Assembly (NCBI GenBank): GCA_049841275.1
Contig: JASGDN010000030.1
Coordinates: 47,340 to 111,339 of the forward strand
DNA length: 64,000 bases
Reading direction: 5' to 3'
From: JASGDN01 sp049841275
GTDB lineage: Bacteria > Chloroflexota > Chloroflexia > Thermomicrobiales > UBA6265
Position numbers and translations under genes: made by a program. Position 1 is the first letter of the stretch; each line of letters starts with the position of its first letter. Below, in pieces: positions 33,670 through 43,673 of this stretch. The notes below the pieces were generated by a model. It saw only the letters and a list, made by a program, of their open reading frames with translations. It made no database searches and was not told the origin of the DNA.

Positions 33670-34727
33670 GAGATACCTCCTGCCTGGGCGGCAACCGGGG
33701 TGGCGGCGCCTTCCGCCAGCCGCCAGGCGTATTGCTGGGCGTAATAGTCCTGGAATTCGGGTGAGGCGTCGCGGATCGCCTGCCACCACTGCGGATGGCC
33801 GACGTACCAATCGACCGTGTCGTTCAACGTCTGGGCGAAATCCCGCGCCGGCTGCCAGCCCAGCTCGGAGCGGATCTTGTCCGAGGAGAGGGCGTACCGC
33901 CGGTCATGCCCCGGCCGGTCCGGCACGTAACGGATCAGCGACGCCGGCTTGCCGAGCCGCGCGAGGATGCCTTCCACCACATCGAGGTTCGGGCGTTCGT
34001 TGCCGGCGCCAATGTTGTAGATCTCGCCGCTGCGGCCCCGGCGCAGGGCGAGGTCGATGCCGGCAGCATGATCCTCCGCGTGGAGCCAGTCGCGCACCTG
34101 CTGGCCGTCGCCGTAGACCGGCAGCGGCTCGTCGCGCAGGGCATTCGTCACAAAGAGCGGGATCAGCTTCTCCGGATACTGGCGCGGCCCAATCGTGTTG
34201 CATCCCCGGGTAACGACCACATCAGTGCCGTAGGAAACCGCGAAGGAACGACAGAAGAGTTCACCGCCCGCCTTCGCCGCCGAGTAGGGCGAGCGGGGGT
34301 TGACCGGATCGGTCTCCCGCGAGTAGTGCCCCTCCGGGATATCGCCGTAGACCTCGTCCGTACTGACCTGGAGCAGGCGAATCCCGTGGCGCCGGGCGGC
34401 ATCGAGCAGGACGTAGACGCCATGCACGTTGGTGGCGAGAAACGCTTCCGGATGCAGCAGCGAGCGGTCGACGTGGGTCTCCGCCGCGAAGTTGACGATC
34501 GCATCGACGCCATCGCCGACGAGGTCGTCCACCAGCGTGGCGTCGGCGATCGAGCCGTGCACGAAGCGGTGACGGGGGTCGTCCTCCAGCCCGGCGAGGT
34601 TCGCCAGGCTGCCGGCGTAGGTCAGCGCGTCGAGCGAGACCACCTCGTCGTCGGGATGCCGATCCAGCACGGTGCGGACGTAGGTCGAGCCGATGAACCC
34701 GGCGGCGCCGGTCACGAGCAGTTTCAT
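33666..34727 (-). CDS. rmlB: dTDP-glucose 4,6-dehydratase
   Basis: A 353-residue extended short-chain dehydrogenase. It has LLVTGAAGFIGSTYVR for NAD, FAAETHVDRSL, LLQVSTDEVYGDIPEG with the catalytic Asp-Glu pair, YSAAKAGGELF (Tyr and Lys of the active site) and NTIGPRQYPEKLIPLF. It converts dTDP-glucose to dTDP-4-keto-6-deoxyglucose. The length is normal. Start ATG 34727 lies 2 bp after the rmlD stop. Confidence 0.96.
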   Translation of the reverse strand: MKLLVTGAAGFIGSTYVRTVLDRHPDDEVVSLDALTYAGSLANLAGLEDDPRHRFVHGSIADATLVDDLVGDGVDAIVNFAAETHVDRSLLHPEAFLATNVHGVYVLLDAARRHGIRLLQVSTDEVYGDIPEGHYSRETDPVNPRSPYSAAKAGGELFCRSFAVSYGTDVVVTRGCNTIGPRQYPEKLIPLFVTNALRDEPLPVYGDGQQVRDWLHAEDHAAGIDLALRRGRSGEIYNIGAGNERPNLDVVEGILARLGKPASLIRYVPDRPGHDRRYALSSDKIRSELGWQPARDFAQTLNDTVDWYVGHPQWWQAIRDASPEFQDYYAQQYAWRLAEGAATPVAAQAGGIS

Positions 34728-34729
34728 GG

Positions 34730-35671
34730 TCAGGCTCCTGGTGATGCCGCGGCCGTTCCGGCGAATCCGAGCTCAGCCGCCAGCACCGGCGCGTAGCGAC
34801 GCACCGCATCCTCCCACGGCGGGAGACGAATGCCAATCGCGGCGGCGCGGGTATTGGCGAGGGTGCTGTTCGCCGGCCGTGTCGCGGGCAGGGGGTATTT
34901 GGCAAGGAAGGCCTCGGTTGTCGTCGGCTGCACGACGGCGGGATCGCCGCCAGCTGCCGCGACGACGGCCTGCGCCAGGCCGAACCGGCTCACCGATCCC
35001 TCATTGGCGAGATGCAGGATGCCGGACGGGCGATGCGGCAGCAGGCGGGCGATCGCCTCGGCGAGGTCTGGCGCGTAGGTCGGACCGCCGATCTCGTCCT
35101 CGACCACCTCCATGCCGCCGCGCTGGGCGATGACGGAGAGGACGGTCCGCGGGAAGTGCTTGCCCGCCCCACCGTAGACCCACGAGGTCCGCGCCACGGC
35201 GAAGGTCTCGTCGGCGGCGAGCACGGCCTGCTCGCCAGCCAGCTTGGACGCCCCGTAGACCGAGCGCGGCCCGGTCCGCGCATCCTCCGCGTAGGGAGCC
35301 CCCCCATCGCCGGGAAAGACGAAATCGGTCCCGGCGGCCAGCAGCCAGACCCCGGCGTCCGCCGCCAGCTCGGCCAGGTCCGCCGACGCACGGTGATTGA
35401 CCGCGTCGGCCCGCGCCGGATCGCGCTCGCACCCATCGACATCGGTGTAGGCGGCGGCATGGATCACCGCCAGCGGCGCGATCTCTCCAAAGGCGTGCGC
35501 CAGCTCGTCCCGATCCCGCAGGTCGACGACGACATCGACACCGGGACGTGGCGTGCTGCCCATCCCGATCACGCCATAGCCCTGTGCGTGCAGGACCCGG
35601 CGCAATTCCGTGCCCAGTTGGCCGCCAGCCCCGGTGACCAGCACGCGTTCACGAACGGACACAACCACCAC
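34730..35671 (-). CDS. rmlD: dTDP-4-dehydrorhamnose reductase
   Basis: A 313-residue short-chain dehydrogenase that completes dTDP-L-rhamnose. The N-terminus has VLVTGAGGQLGTELRR, then IHAAAYTDVDGCERDP, LLAAGTDFVFPGDG and the catalytic YGASKLAGEQ. Substrate-binding segments such as ARTSWVYG are present. GTG 35671 follows GGAGC; a second GTG three bases later is an alternative. The 23-bp spacing to rmlA supports one operon. Confidence 0.95.
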   Translation of the reverse strand: MVVVSVRERVLVTGAGGQLGTELRRVLHAQGYGVIGMGSTPRPGVDVVVDLRDRDELAHAFGEIAPLAVIHAAAYTDVDGCERDPARADAVNHRASADLAELAADAGVWLLAAGTDFVFPGDGGAPYAEDARTGPRSVYGASKLAGEQAVLAADETFAVARTSWVYGGAGKHFPRTVLSVIAQRGGMEVVEDEIGGPTYAPDLAEAIARLLPHRPSGILHLANEGSVSRFGLAQAVVAAAGGDPAVVQPTTTEAFLAKYPLPATRPANSTLANTRAAAIGIRLPPWEDAVRRYAPVLAAELGFAGTAAASPGA

Positions 35672-35694
35672 CTTGCTCCGCGAGGACCGGCATC

Positions 35695-36843
35695 CTAACC
35701 GATGCCGATCTGGGCATGATCGCCAAGCAGCAGCCGGATGCCATGCGGCTTACGCGGCGTGCGCTCCACGACGACCTCCTTGCCAATCAGGGAATCGCTG
35801 ATCCGGGCGTCGATGTCGCGGATCGTGCTGTCCTGCAACACGATCGAGTGCTCGATCTCGCACCCGACGAGGGCGCACCGCTCGCCGATCGCGGTGAATG
35901 GCCCGACGAACGTGTCCTCGATCCGGGCATCCTTGCCGATGATGGCCGGTCCCCGGATCGTACTGCCAACGACCGTGGCCCCCGCCTCGACGATCACCTC
36001 ACCAACGAGATGGGACTCGGCATCGACCGCGCCATCGACCCGCCGCCGGATCGTGCTCAGCACCACCCGGTTGGCCTCCAGCATGTCGTCCTTCTTGCCG
36101 GTGTCGATCCATTCATCGTCGATCAGGCCGGCATCGACCTGATACCCGGCGTCGATCAGGCCCTGGATGGCATCCGTGATCTCCAGCTCGCCGCGGGCGG
36201 AGGGCCGCAACGTCGGCGTGATCTGGTGAATCTCCGGCCCGAAGAAGTAGACGCCGACCACCGCATACGGTGAGACCGGCGTCTGCGGCTTCTCGACGAG
36301 CCGCACGACATGCCCCCGCTCATCGAGGACCGCGACACCCAGCGCGGAAGTGTCTTCGACCTCCTTGAGCAGGATCTGCCCGGCGGCGGTGCTGCCCTGG
36401 AACGCACGCGCCAACTGGCCGATCCCGCCCTTGAGGAAATTATCGCCGAGGTACATGCAGAAGGCGGAATCGCCGAGGAAGTCCCGCCCGGTCGCCACCG
36501 CGTGGGCAAGGCCGCGCGGCGCATCCTGCTGGATGTAGGTGATGCGCGCCCCGAACGCCGCCCCGTCCCCGACCGCCTCCTGCACCTGGGCAGCGGTGTC
36601 GCCGGTGATGATGCCGATCTCCTCGATCCCGGCGGCGACCATCTGCTCCAGCGCGTAGAAGAGCACCGGCTTGTTCGCCACCGGCACCAATTGCTTCGCC
36701 CCGGTTGCCGTCAACGGCCGCAAACGCGAGCCCTTACCCCCGGAAAGCACCAGCCCCTTCAATGGCCGCACCGGCCGCCGGCGGCTCCCGACCGGCATCA
36801 CCTCGTCCGCCAGCACGACGCCCGGCGCCAGATCCGTATCCAT
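35695..36843 (-). CDS. rmlA: glucose-1-phosphate thymidylyltransferase, long form
   Basis: A 382-residue nucleotidyltransferase with the N-terminal signature GLVLSGGKGSRLRPLT and KQLVPVANKPVLFYAL, the FCMYLGDNFLKGG sugar-phosphate region and VEKPQTPVSPYAVVGVY. The C-terminal third is a left-handed beta helix (repeats such as VGSTIRGPAIIGKDARI), as in long-form RmlA proteins of actinobacteria and Chloroflexota. It makes dTDP-glucose. ATG 36843 follows GGAGG by 5 bases; an upstream ATG would place that site inside the gene. It is the first gene of the leftward rml operon. Confidence 0.95.
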   Translation of the reverse strand: MDTDLAPGVVLADEVMPVGSRRRPVRPLKGLVLSGGKGSRLRPLTATGAKQLVPVANKPVLFYALEQMVAAGIEEIGIITGDTAAQVQEAVGDGAAFGARITYIQQDAPRGLAHAVATGRDFLGDSAFCMYLGDNFLKGGIGQLARAFQGSTAAGQILLKEVEDTSALGVAVLDERGHVVRLVEKPQTPVSPYAVVGVYFFGPEIHQITPTLRPSARGELEITDAIQGLIDAGYQVDAGLIDDEWIDTGKKDDMLEANRVVLSTIRRRVDGAVDAESHLVGEVIVEAGATVVGSTIRGPAIIGKDARIEDTFVGPFTAIGERCALVGCEIEHSIVLQDSTIRDIDARISDSLIGKEVVVERTPRKPHGIRLLLGDHAQIGIG

Positions 36844-36929
36844 TCGCACCTCCATCCGGTGCACGATCGTCCGTGCGCCACAGCGACCTATCACGATTCA
36901 TACCGCGACATGCGGTCGTGCTATGTACG

Positions 36930-36974
36930 ACCGATCGCTCCCCGGGGATTCTCTGCCGCCGGGGAGCGATCGGT
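36930..36974 (-). terminator. hairpin between glgP and rmlA
   Basis: A 14-bp perfect stem (36930-36943, ACCGATCGCTCCCC, with 36961-36974) encloses 17 bases. It sits 25 bp after the leftward glgP stop, so it probably ends the glgP transcript before the rml operon promoter. Confidence 0.6.
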
Positions 36975-36998
36975 AGGATCGGTCGCCGCCAGGCACGG

Positions 36999-39149
36999 TC
37001 AGCCGTTGTCGACGCCAGCCGCCGGCAGATAGAGCCGGTTCACGTAGTCGATCAACATTCGCCGGGAGCTGAAGCGCGGCGCCACGGTCCGGATCGCCGC
37101 CTTTGAAACGCGAATCCAGGCGTGTGGCAGCCCATCCGCTTCCCGCTCGTAATACAGGGGAACGATCTTCTGCTCCAGCGTGTCGTAGATGGCGTTGGCT
37201 TCTTCGGCGTCGCGCTCGTCCCCTTCCTTGCTGGATGGGTCGATCCCCCACCCGTTACGGTCGCCAGGCTCCCAACCCTCGATCCACCAGCCATCGAGGA
37301 TGCTGCAATTGGGCACGCCGTTCGCCGAGGCCTTCATGCCGCTGGTACCGGACGCCTCCAACGGGTAAATCGGGTTGTTCATCCAGACATCGACACCGGC
37401 CACCAGCAGGTTCGCAAGCCCCATCTCGTAGTCTTCGACGAATGCCACGCGGCCACCCAGCCGGGGATCGCGCGACCGGGTGTAGATCTCCTGGATCAGC
37501 CGCTTGCCGCCTTCGTCGGCCGGATGCGCCTTCCCGGCAAAGATCAGTTGCACCGGATAGTCCGGGTTATTCAGGATCTTCGCCAGACGATCGATGTCGT
37601 GCAGCAACAGCGTCGCACGCTTGTAGGTTGCGAAACGGCGCGCGAACCCGAGCGTCAGCACATTCGCATTCTGGAACGGCCCCGAAGACAAGACCTGCCA
37701 GGCGTCGAACTGCCCTTCGGCGTAGCGACGACGCGAGCGCTCGTCCATCTCGTCGATCAGCAACTGTTTCGCCGTCTGGTGCGCGTCCCAGAATTTCTTG
37801 TCCGGGATGTTGTCGATCAGCTCCCAGACGAACTCGCTCTCCTGATGCTCTCGCCACCTGCGCGGCAGATAGCGCTCGTAAACCATCCGCATCTCGGGCG
37901 AGATCCACGTCCGCAGGTGAACGCCATTCGTGACGTGGGTAATTGGCGTGTCCTCCACATCGATGCCCGGCCAGAGGTCGTTCCACATCTCGCGCGAAAC
38001 CTCGCCGTGCTTGTCGCTCACCCCGTTGACATGCGCTGCAAGCCGCAGCGAAACGGCCGTGAAATTGAAGCCCGGTTCCTCACCATGCCGCCCGATCGCC
38101 AGGAACTCGTCCCGGTCGATGCCCATCTCCGGCCAGTACGTGCCGAAGTAGCGATCGATCATCTGGTCCGGATAGATGTCGTGACCGGCGGGAACCGGCG
38201 TGTGCGTAGTGAAGACGGTTGCGCTCCGCACCAGGTTCTTCGCCTCGGCGAAGGTCTTCCCCGCCAGCACGTATTCACGCAGACGCTCGACCATATGCAG
38301 CGCCGCATGTCCCTCATTCGCGTGCCAATAGACCGGGTCGATGTCCAGGTGCCGCAGCAGGCGCACACCACCGATGCCCAGGATGATTTCCTGGCGCAGG
38401 CGATGTTCGCTGTCGCCGCCATACAGGCGGGAGGAGAGCTGGCGCGTCCATTCCGGGTTGCCCTCGACATCGGAATCGAGGAGGTATAGCTCGACGCGTC
38501 CGACCTGGACCTTCCAGACAGCCAGGCGCAGCCGCTCGTCCGGATTCAGCTGGATATCGATCAACACGGGTTCGCCGTCGTCGTCGAGCACCTGGAGGGT
38601 TGGCTCGGAATCCGGGTCGAGATCGCCCGGAACATCGTGCTGCCATCCGCCGGAGTCGATCCGCTGGCGCAAGTACCCCTGACGGTAGAGCAGGGAAACC
38701 GCGACCAGGGGAATCCCCATGTCGCTGGCTTCTTTGATGTGGTCACCGGCCAGCACGCCGAGGCCGCCGGAATAGATCGGCAGCGCGCGATGCAGGCCGA
38801 ACTCGGCGGAGAAATAGGCCAGTGGCTTGTCGATCAGCGCCGGGCAATGCTTGCCCAGCCAGGTTTCATCCTTCGGCTGGTTCATCATGGCGTCGAACGC
38901 GCGAACGACCTTGTCATAGTCGGCAAGGTAGGCCGGATTGGCCGCCGCAGCCTCCAGGCGGTCCTTCTCGATGCGGTGGAGAAAGAGCACGGGATTCTGC
39001 TCGACCAGATCCCACAGCACCGGATGCAACTGGCGGAAGATCGCCCGCGCCGGCTTGCTCCAGGTCCACCACAGGTTATAGGCCAGATCGTGAAGACGCT
39101 CGATCCGCTCCGGGAGCTCGATCGGCACGGACGAAACTCGCGAAATCAT
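36999..39149 (-). CDS. glgP: alpha-glucan phosphorylase
   Basis: A 716-residue member of the shorter GlgP/MalP family that releases glucose-1-phosphate from glycogen-like glucans. Landmarks: YNLWWTWS near the N-terminus, AYFSAEFGLHRALPIYSGGLGVLAGDH split across residues 110-140, VYWHANEGHAAL, THTPVPAGHDIY, and the pyridoxal phosphate lysine in EASGTSGMKASANG. The C-terminal region has LDGWWIEGW. Its product could feed RmlA, whose gene lies 155 bp downstream on the same strand. Start ATG 39149 is the first in frame; no strong ribosome binding site is seen. Confidence 0.94.
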   Translation of the reverse strand: MISRVSSVPIELPERIERLHDLAYNLWWTWSKPARAIFRQLHPVLWDLVEQNPVLFLHRIEKDRLEAAAANPAYLADYDKVVRAFDAMMNQPKDETWLGKHCPALIDKPLAYFSAEFGLHRALPIYSGGLGVLAGDHIKEASDMGIPLVAVSLLYRQGYLRQRIDSGGWQHDVPGDLDPDSEPTLQVLDDDGEPVLIDIQLNPDERLRLAVWKVQVGRVELYLLDSDVEGNPEWTRQLSSRLYGGDSEHRLRQEIILGIGGVRLLRHLDIDPVYWHANEGHAALHMVERLREYVLAGKTFAEAKNLVRSATVFTTHTPVPAGHDIYPDQMIDRYFGTYWPEMGIDRDEFLAIGRHGEEPGFNFTAVSLRLAAHVNGVSDKHGEVSREMWNDLWPGIDVEDTPITHVTNGVHLRTWISPEMRMVYERYLPRRWREHQESEFVWELIDNIPDKKFWDAHQTAKQLLIDEMDERSRRRYAEGQFDAWQVLSSGPFQNANVLTLGFARRFATYKRATLLLHDIDRLAKILNNPDYPVQLIFAGKAHPADEGGKRLIQEIYTRSRDPRLGGRVAFVEDYEMGLANLLVAGVDVWMNNPIYPLEASGTSGMKASANGVPNCSILDGWWIEGWEPGDRNGWGIDPSSKEGDERDAEEANAIYDTLEQKIVPLYYEREADGLPHAWIRVSKAAIRTVAPRFSSRRMLIDYVNRLYLPAAGVDNG

Positions 39150-39503
39150 GGATTGCGCACCCCCATTTGGACCTGATACGGGCCTTCAGCCGGGACCCGA
39201 GATACATGCCAGTCCTGGTTATCTGTCAGAAGCGGTCGGTCTGCAACGGCATCCGAACGCACGCCGACCGGCGGAGACCATTTCACCATACCGATCGGTA
39301 ATGTCCCCGAGTATCGTTCCCCGACCACGTTTCCTACAAGTTCCCGTCGCCATTCGGCCGCTTCCAGAAAGGCAATGCCCACGACGACTTCCCCGATTCA
39401 CCAGGATGGCGGGCACGCGACGGGTCGATCTCATGGCATCATGACGGCTCACGATGCGCGTGGACCATCGGACGCGCGCCGGTTATCGGAGGATTCCCGT
39501 TTC
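39150..39503. promoter_or_regulatory. 354-bp divergent region between glgP and an orphan gene
   Basis: No supported gene. It should contain promoters for glgP (leftward) and the 164-residue gene (rightward). The only notable feature is the palindrome at 39289-39300; I see no convincing -35/-10 pair. Confidence 0.4.
39289..39300. promoter_or_regulatory. 12-bp palindrome TACCGATCGGTA
   Basis: A perfect 12-bp palindrome about 140 bp upstream of glgP. Its size and symmetry fit a TetR- or LacI-type operator, but palindromes built on CGATCG may be frequent in this genome. Confidence 0.2.
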
Positions 39504-39998
39504 ATGTCCATCGACGATCTCAACAACGCCATCGACGACCTCGATCCGGACGACGTGATCGGCCGCGATCGCCTCGCGCTCGCGCCGGTGAAGGATGCGC
39601 TCACCCACGCCGGTTTCTACGCCTACGGCATGCTCGACGAGGAGAATCGCTGGGCAATCGCCGTCGATGACGAACTCGGTCGCGTCGACGTTCGCGTCGG
39701 CGACGACGGTCTGCTCGTCGTGCTTCGCGCTTCGTCGCCCGGCCGATATGCCGACGAGGAAAGCCCCTGGCGACAGCGCTCGCGCTCGCGCCTGGCGCGG
39801 ATGACGCTTCCGCGCATCACGCGCGGTTTCCTCGCGGAGCATCAGGAGGCATTCTGGGACGAGGAGGAGGAAGGCATCGCCGTGATCGAACGCTATCAGT
39901 TGCCCTTCAACCGCGCCGGCGATATCGGCGACTTCGTGCGCCAGCACCTGCCACAACTCGAGTCCGTGCTCGACGTGATCGAACGCCAGCTCGACTAG
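39504..39998 (+). CDS. acidic soluble protein, unknown function
   Basis: A 164-residue protein starting at ATG 39504, ten bases after GGAGGA. It begins with an acidic helix (SIDDLNNAIDDLDPDDV), then a beta-rich middle (RWAIAVDDELGRVDVRVG, LLVVLRASSPG) and an acidic C-terminal helix pair ending in QLESVLDVIERQLD. The alternation resembles small YbjN/T3SS-chaperone-like folds, but I do not claim that family. No membrane segment or Cys motif is seen. It stands 49 bp before the adenine deaminase gene and may be co-transcribed with it. Confidence 0.6.
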   Translation: MSIDDLNNAIDDLDPDDVIGRDRLALAPVKDALTHAGFYAYGMLDEENRWAIAVDDELGRVDVRVGDDGLLVVLRASSPGRYADEESPWRQRSRSRLARMTLPRITRGFLAEHQEAFWDEEEEGIAVIERYQLPFNRAGDIGDFVRQHLPQLESVLDVIERQLD

Positions 39999-40047
39999 GC
40001 GCCTCCCCTGCTTCCCGTTCGTTCATTCACCAAGGATCGATCGCCGC

Positions 40048-41802
40048 ATGTCCGAAGAAGCCATCTCCCCGGAACTCGCTGCCCGCAACATGTGGAAGTG
40101 GCAGTGGCGCCGCCGCGTTGCACTCGCGCAGGGACTCTACCCACCCCAGCTGGTGCTGAAGGGCGGGCGCGTGCTCAACGTCTTCACAGAGGAACTGGTC
40201 GAGGCAGATGTCGCGATCGATGCCGGGCGGATCGCTGGCGTCGGGTCCTTCCCGGAGGGCCGCGAGACGATCGACATCACCGGCTGCATCATCGCGCCAT
40301 CGTTCATCGACGCCCACATCCATATCGAAAGCTCGCTGCTGTGGCTGCCGGAGTTCGCGCGGACGGTCGTCCCGCATGGTACGGGCACGATCGTCACCGA
40401 TCCACATGAGGTAGCGAATGTGCGTGGGTTGGCCGGCATCGCGGCGATGCGGGAGGCGGCACGGGACCTACCGCTGCACGTCCGGTTCACTGCCCCATCG
40501 AGCGTCCCGGCCAGCCCGCTGGAGACACCCGGCGCCGCTTTCGATGACGAGCACATCGCCGAGATGCTCGCCTGGCCGGAAACCGTCGGCCTTGGTGAAT
40601 TGATGAATGTCGGCGGACTCACAGCGGCGGAATCGTCCATCGGGGATACCCTGTGGACGTCGAAGGACGCCCTGCGCGATGGCCATGCGCCCGGCCTGCG
40701 CGGCGGCCCGCTGCAGGCATACATCGGCAGCGGCATCGGGGCAGACCACGAATCGGTCACGCTGGAGGAGGCGCGCGAGAAGCTCGAACTCGGCATGTTC
40801 CTCTACCTGCGCGAAGGGTCGTCCGAGAAGAACCTGGTCGAGCTCCTGCCCCTCGTCACGGACAAAACCTATCCGCGCATCGCATTCGCCTCGGACGACC
40901 GCGATTGCAACGACCTCCGGACGCAGGGGCACGTCGACGACATCCTCCGGATCGCCATCGCCCACGGCCTCGATCCAGTCCGCGCCATCCGCATGGCGAC
41001 CTGGAATCCGGCCAATCACTGGCGGCTGGCGGACACCGGCGCGGTTGCGCCTGGGTATCATGCCGACCTCGTCGTCCTCCGCGACCTGGCGTCCATCGAT
41101 GTCGCGATGACGCTCCACCGGGGACGCATCGTGGCGCAGGATGGCGCGTTCACCGGCTCCATCGCGGAGACGGACCTGCCAGAGGTGCTGCTGCATTCCG
41201 TCAACGTCGCGCCAGTCCATCTCTCGGACCTGCGGCTCGACCCTGCGGATGCCCATCGCGCGGTGGGAGTGATTCCTGGCCAGATCGTCACCGAGTATCG
41301 TGACGTCGAGCCGAAGGTGCTCGATGGCGCTGCCGTCGCCGATCCGGAACGCGACCTGCTGAAACTCGTCTCCGTCGATCGCCATCATGCGAGCGGACGT
41401 ATGGGCATCGGCTACGTCCAGGGACTGGGACTGAAACGCGGCGCAATCGCGAGTTCCATCGCTCACGATGCGCACAACATCATTGCTGCGGGCGCGAGCG
41501 ATATCGATATCCTCGCCGCAATCGCCACGATTGCCGAGATGGACGGCGGCCTGGCGGTCGTTGCCGAAGGCGAGGTCCTCGCCGCGTTGCCGCTTCCGAT
41601 CGCAGGCCTGATGAGCGCCGCACCGGCCGCCGAGGTTGCGGACACGTACGCCACGCTGGAACACGAGGCGCAGCGCCTGGGCAGTCCGCTGGCCTCCCCG
41701 TTCGGACAGTTGGCCTTCCTCTCGCTCTCCGTGATCCCGGAGGCGCGCATTGCTGACACGGGGTTTCTCGACCTCCGAACCACGACCTCCCCACATGGCT
41801 AG
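40048..41802 (+). CDS. ade: adenine deaminase
   Basis: A 584-residue amidohydrolase converting adenine to hypoxanthine and ammonia. The metal-site signature is IAPSFIDAHIHIESSLL, followed by GTGTIVTDPHEVANV, GLGELMNVGG, FASDDRDCNDL and, in the C-terminal adenine deaminase domain, SVDRHHASGRMGIGYV and IAHDAHNIIAAG. These together fit the Ade family rather than other amidohydrolases. The N-terminus is slightly longer than usual. An AAGGA lies 12 bases before the ATG. It shares its strand with nadB and folC, a loose set of nucleotide and cofactor genes. Confidence 0.92.
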   Translation: MSEEAISPELAARNMWKWQWRRRVALAQGLYPPQLVLKGGRVLNVFTEELVEADVAIDAGRIAGVGSFPEGRETIDITGCIIAPSFIDAHIHIESSLLWLPEFARTVVPHGTGTIVTDPHEVANVRGLAGIAAMREAARDLPLHVRFTAPSSVPASPLETPGAAFDDEHIAEMLAWPETVGLGELMNVGGLTAAESSIGDTLWTSKDALRDGHAPGLRGGPLQAYIGSGIGADHESVTLEEAREKLELGMFLYLREGSSEKNLVELLPLVTDKTYPRIAFASDDRDCNDLRTQGHVDDILRIAIAHGLDPVRAIRMATWNPANHWRLADTGAVAPGYHADLVVLRDLASIDVAMTLHRGRIVAQDGAFTGSIAETDLPEVLLHSVNVAPVHLSDLRLDPADAHRAVGVIPGQIVTEYRDVEPKVLDGAAVADPERDLLKLVSVDRHHASGRMGIGYVQGLGLKRGAIASSIAHDAHNIIAAGASDIDILAAIATIAEMDGGLAVVAEGEVLAALPLPIAGLMSAAPAAEVADTYATLEHEAQRLGSPLASPFGQLAFLSLSVIPEARIADTGFLDLRTTTSPHG

Positions 41803-41909
41803 GTCGCTTCTGTTCGTGTCACTCCTACACTAACTCCCCATGAGCCGTTCCGGCCGGATGCTCGCCACCCTCGGCAGCATCCGGCTTTCTGCAAGGATTT
41901 CTCGCCGCC

Positions 41910-43640
41910 ATGAATGGCCGCTCCGACCGCGCCGATGCTGCTTCCGGTCTTTCCGCCTTCTTCCGCACGCCCATCCGGACATGGGAAAAGGAACGCGACT
42001 ACGACATCGTCATCGTTGGCGCGGGCATCGCCGGCCTCTCGATGGCGCTGCGGCTGCCGGAAGCCATGCGGATTGCCGTCGTGACGAAAGGCGTGTTGGG
42101 CGAGAGCAACACGCGTTACGCCCAGGGCGGCTTCGCGGCGCCGATCGGCCCCGACGACAATGTCGGCCTTCACGTCGCCGATACTCTGGTCGCGGGCGCC
42201 GGGCTCTCCGACGAACCGGCGGTCCGCGAGTTGATCGAGGGCGCCGCGGATGCCGCCGCCTGGCTGATCGCCGAAGGGACGACCTTCGACCGTGAGGACG
42301 ACGACCTGGCGCTCGGCAAGGAAGCCGCCCATAGCCGCAACCGAATCCTGCATGCTGGCGGGGACGCCACCGGCTTCGAGATCGAGCGGGCGCTGGTCGC
42401 CCAGCTCCGCGCACGCGCAGGCGTGGACATCCACGATCGCACGGCGGCGATCGACCTGGTCATCCAGGATGGCCGCTGCCGCGGAGTGATCGTCCAGGCC
42501 GCAGAATCCCCGGACCTGACGTTATTCTCGGCTCGTTGCGTGACGCTCGCGAACGGCGGCGCCGGGCAATTGTGGGCGGTATCCTCGAACCCCGCTGGAG
42601 CCACCGGCGATGGCATGGCAATGGCGCTTCGCGGCGGCGCGGTGCTCGCCGACCTCGAATTCGCCCAATTCCACCCCACAGTCCTCACCCGTCCCGATGG
42701 AGATGGCTTCCTCATCAGCGAGGCCGTTCGTGGCGAGGGCGCATATCTGCGTGGCAAGGACGGCGAACGGTTCATGCTCGCGATCGATCCGCTGGCCGAA
42801 CTCGCCCCGCGTGATGTCGTGGCGTGCGGCATCCAGCGACAGATGGCCCTCGATGACCTTCCATACGTCCATCTCGACCTGCGCCATCTCGATCCCGCGC
42901 TCGTGAAGCGCCGGTTTCCGACGATCTCGTCATTCCTGGCCACGATGGGACTCGACCTCGCAACCGACCTCATCCCGGTCGCACCGGCCGCGCACTACTT
43001 CATGGGCGGCATCGTTGCCGGAACGGACGGCGCAACATCCATCCCTGGACTCCGCGCCATCGGCGAGGTTTCCTGCACCGGTGTCCACGGCGCGAACCGC
43101 CTCGCCAGCAACTCGCTGCTGGAAGGCCTCGTCTTCGGGATTCACGCGGCTGCGTCGATCCACGACAACTGGCATGCCGGGGCCTGGCGCGACTCGCTGC
43201 CGCCTATCCTTCGCGAGCCGGATATCGTTGCGGGACACCGCAACCTGACGCATGACGACATCGCGTCAGCACGAACGAACTTGCAGCGGCTGATGAGCGA
43301 CGATGTCGCCGTCGTGCGATCCGCCGCCTCCCTGCAGGACGCCAAGACGGGTATCCGGGCGATCTCCGAGCGCGTGGACGATCTGAGGCTGGACACGTTC
43401 GGCGCCATCGAACTCCGCAACATGATCCTGCTCGCCAGCGAGATCGTCGCCTCGGCAGCCTTCCGCGAAGAGAGCCGGGGCGGTCACTTCCGCGCCGATT
43501 TCCCCATCCGCAATCCAGATCTCGACGGCCAGCATCAGCGCGTGCAGCAGGAGCGCCGTTCGTCCGTCCGCACCTATGGCACGCTCCAGGCAGCGATCCG
43601 ACGCGACGATGTCGCGAATGCCCTCGCCGTCACGCCATAG
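41910..43640 (+). CDS. nadB: L-aspartate oxidase
   Basis: A 576-residue flavoprotein, the first step of de novo NAD synthesis (aspartate to iminoaspartate). It has the FAD loop DIVIVGAGIAGLSMAL, STRY-like SNTRYAQGGFAAP, HAGGDATGFEIERAL, HPTVLTRP, VACGIQRQM, HYFMGGI and RLASNSLLEGLVFG. The length fits NadB, and there is no sign of succinate dehydrogenase partners. An N-terminal extension of about 30 residues precedes the Rossmann fold. nadA and nadC are not in the window. folC follows after 33 bp. Confidence 0.92.
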   Translation: MNGRSDRADAASGLSAFFRTPIRTWEKERDYDIVIVGAGIAGLSMALRLPEAMRIAVVTKGVLGESNTRYAQGGFAAPIGPDDNVGLHVADTLVAGAGLSDEPAVRELIEGAADAAAWLIAEGTTFDREDDDLALGKEAAHSRNRILHAGGDATGFEIERALVAQLRARAGVDIHDRTAAIDLVIQDGRCRGVIVQAAESPDLTLFSARCVTLANGGAGQLWAVSSNPAGATGDGMAMALRGGAVLADLEFAQFHPTVLTRPDGDGFLISEAVRGEGAYLRGKDGERFMLAIDPLAELAPRDVVACGIQRQMALDDLPYVHLDLRHLDPALVKRRFPTISSFLATMGLDLATDLIPVAPAAHYFMGGIVAGTDGATSIPGLRAIGEVSCTGVHGANRLASNSLLEGLVFGIHAAASIHDNWHAGAWRDSLPPILREPDIVAGHRNLTHDDIASARTNLQRLMSDDVAVVRSAASLQDAKTGIRAISERVDDLRLDTFGAIELRNMILLASEIVASAAFREESRGGHFRADFPIRNPDLDGQHQRVQQERRSSVRTYGTLQAAIRRDDVANALAVTP

Positions 43641-43673
43641 CACCCACCTCGTTACGACAGGAGCCACGCCGCC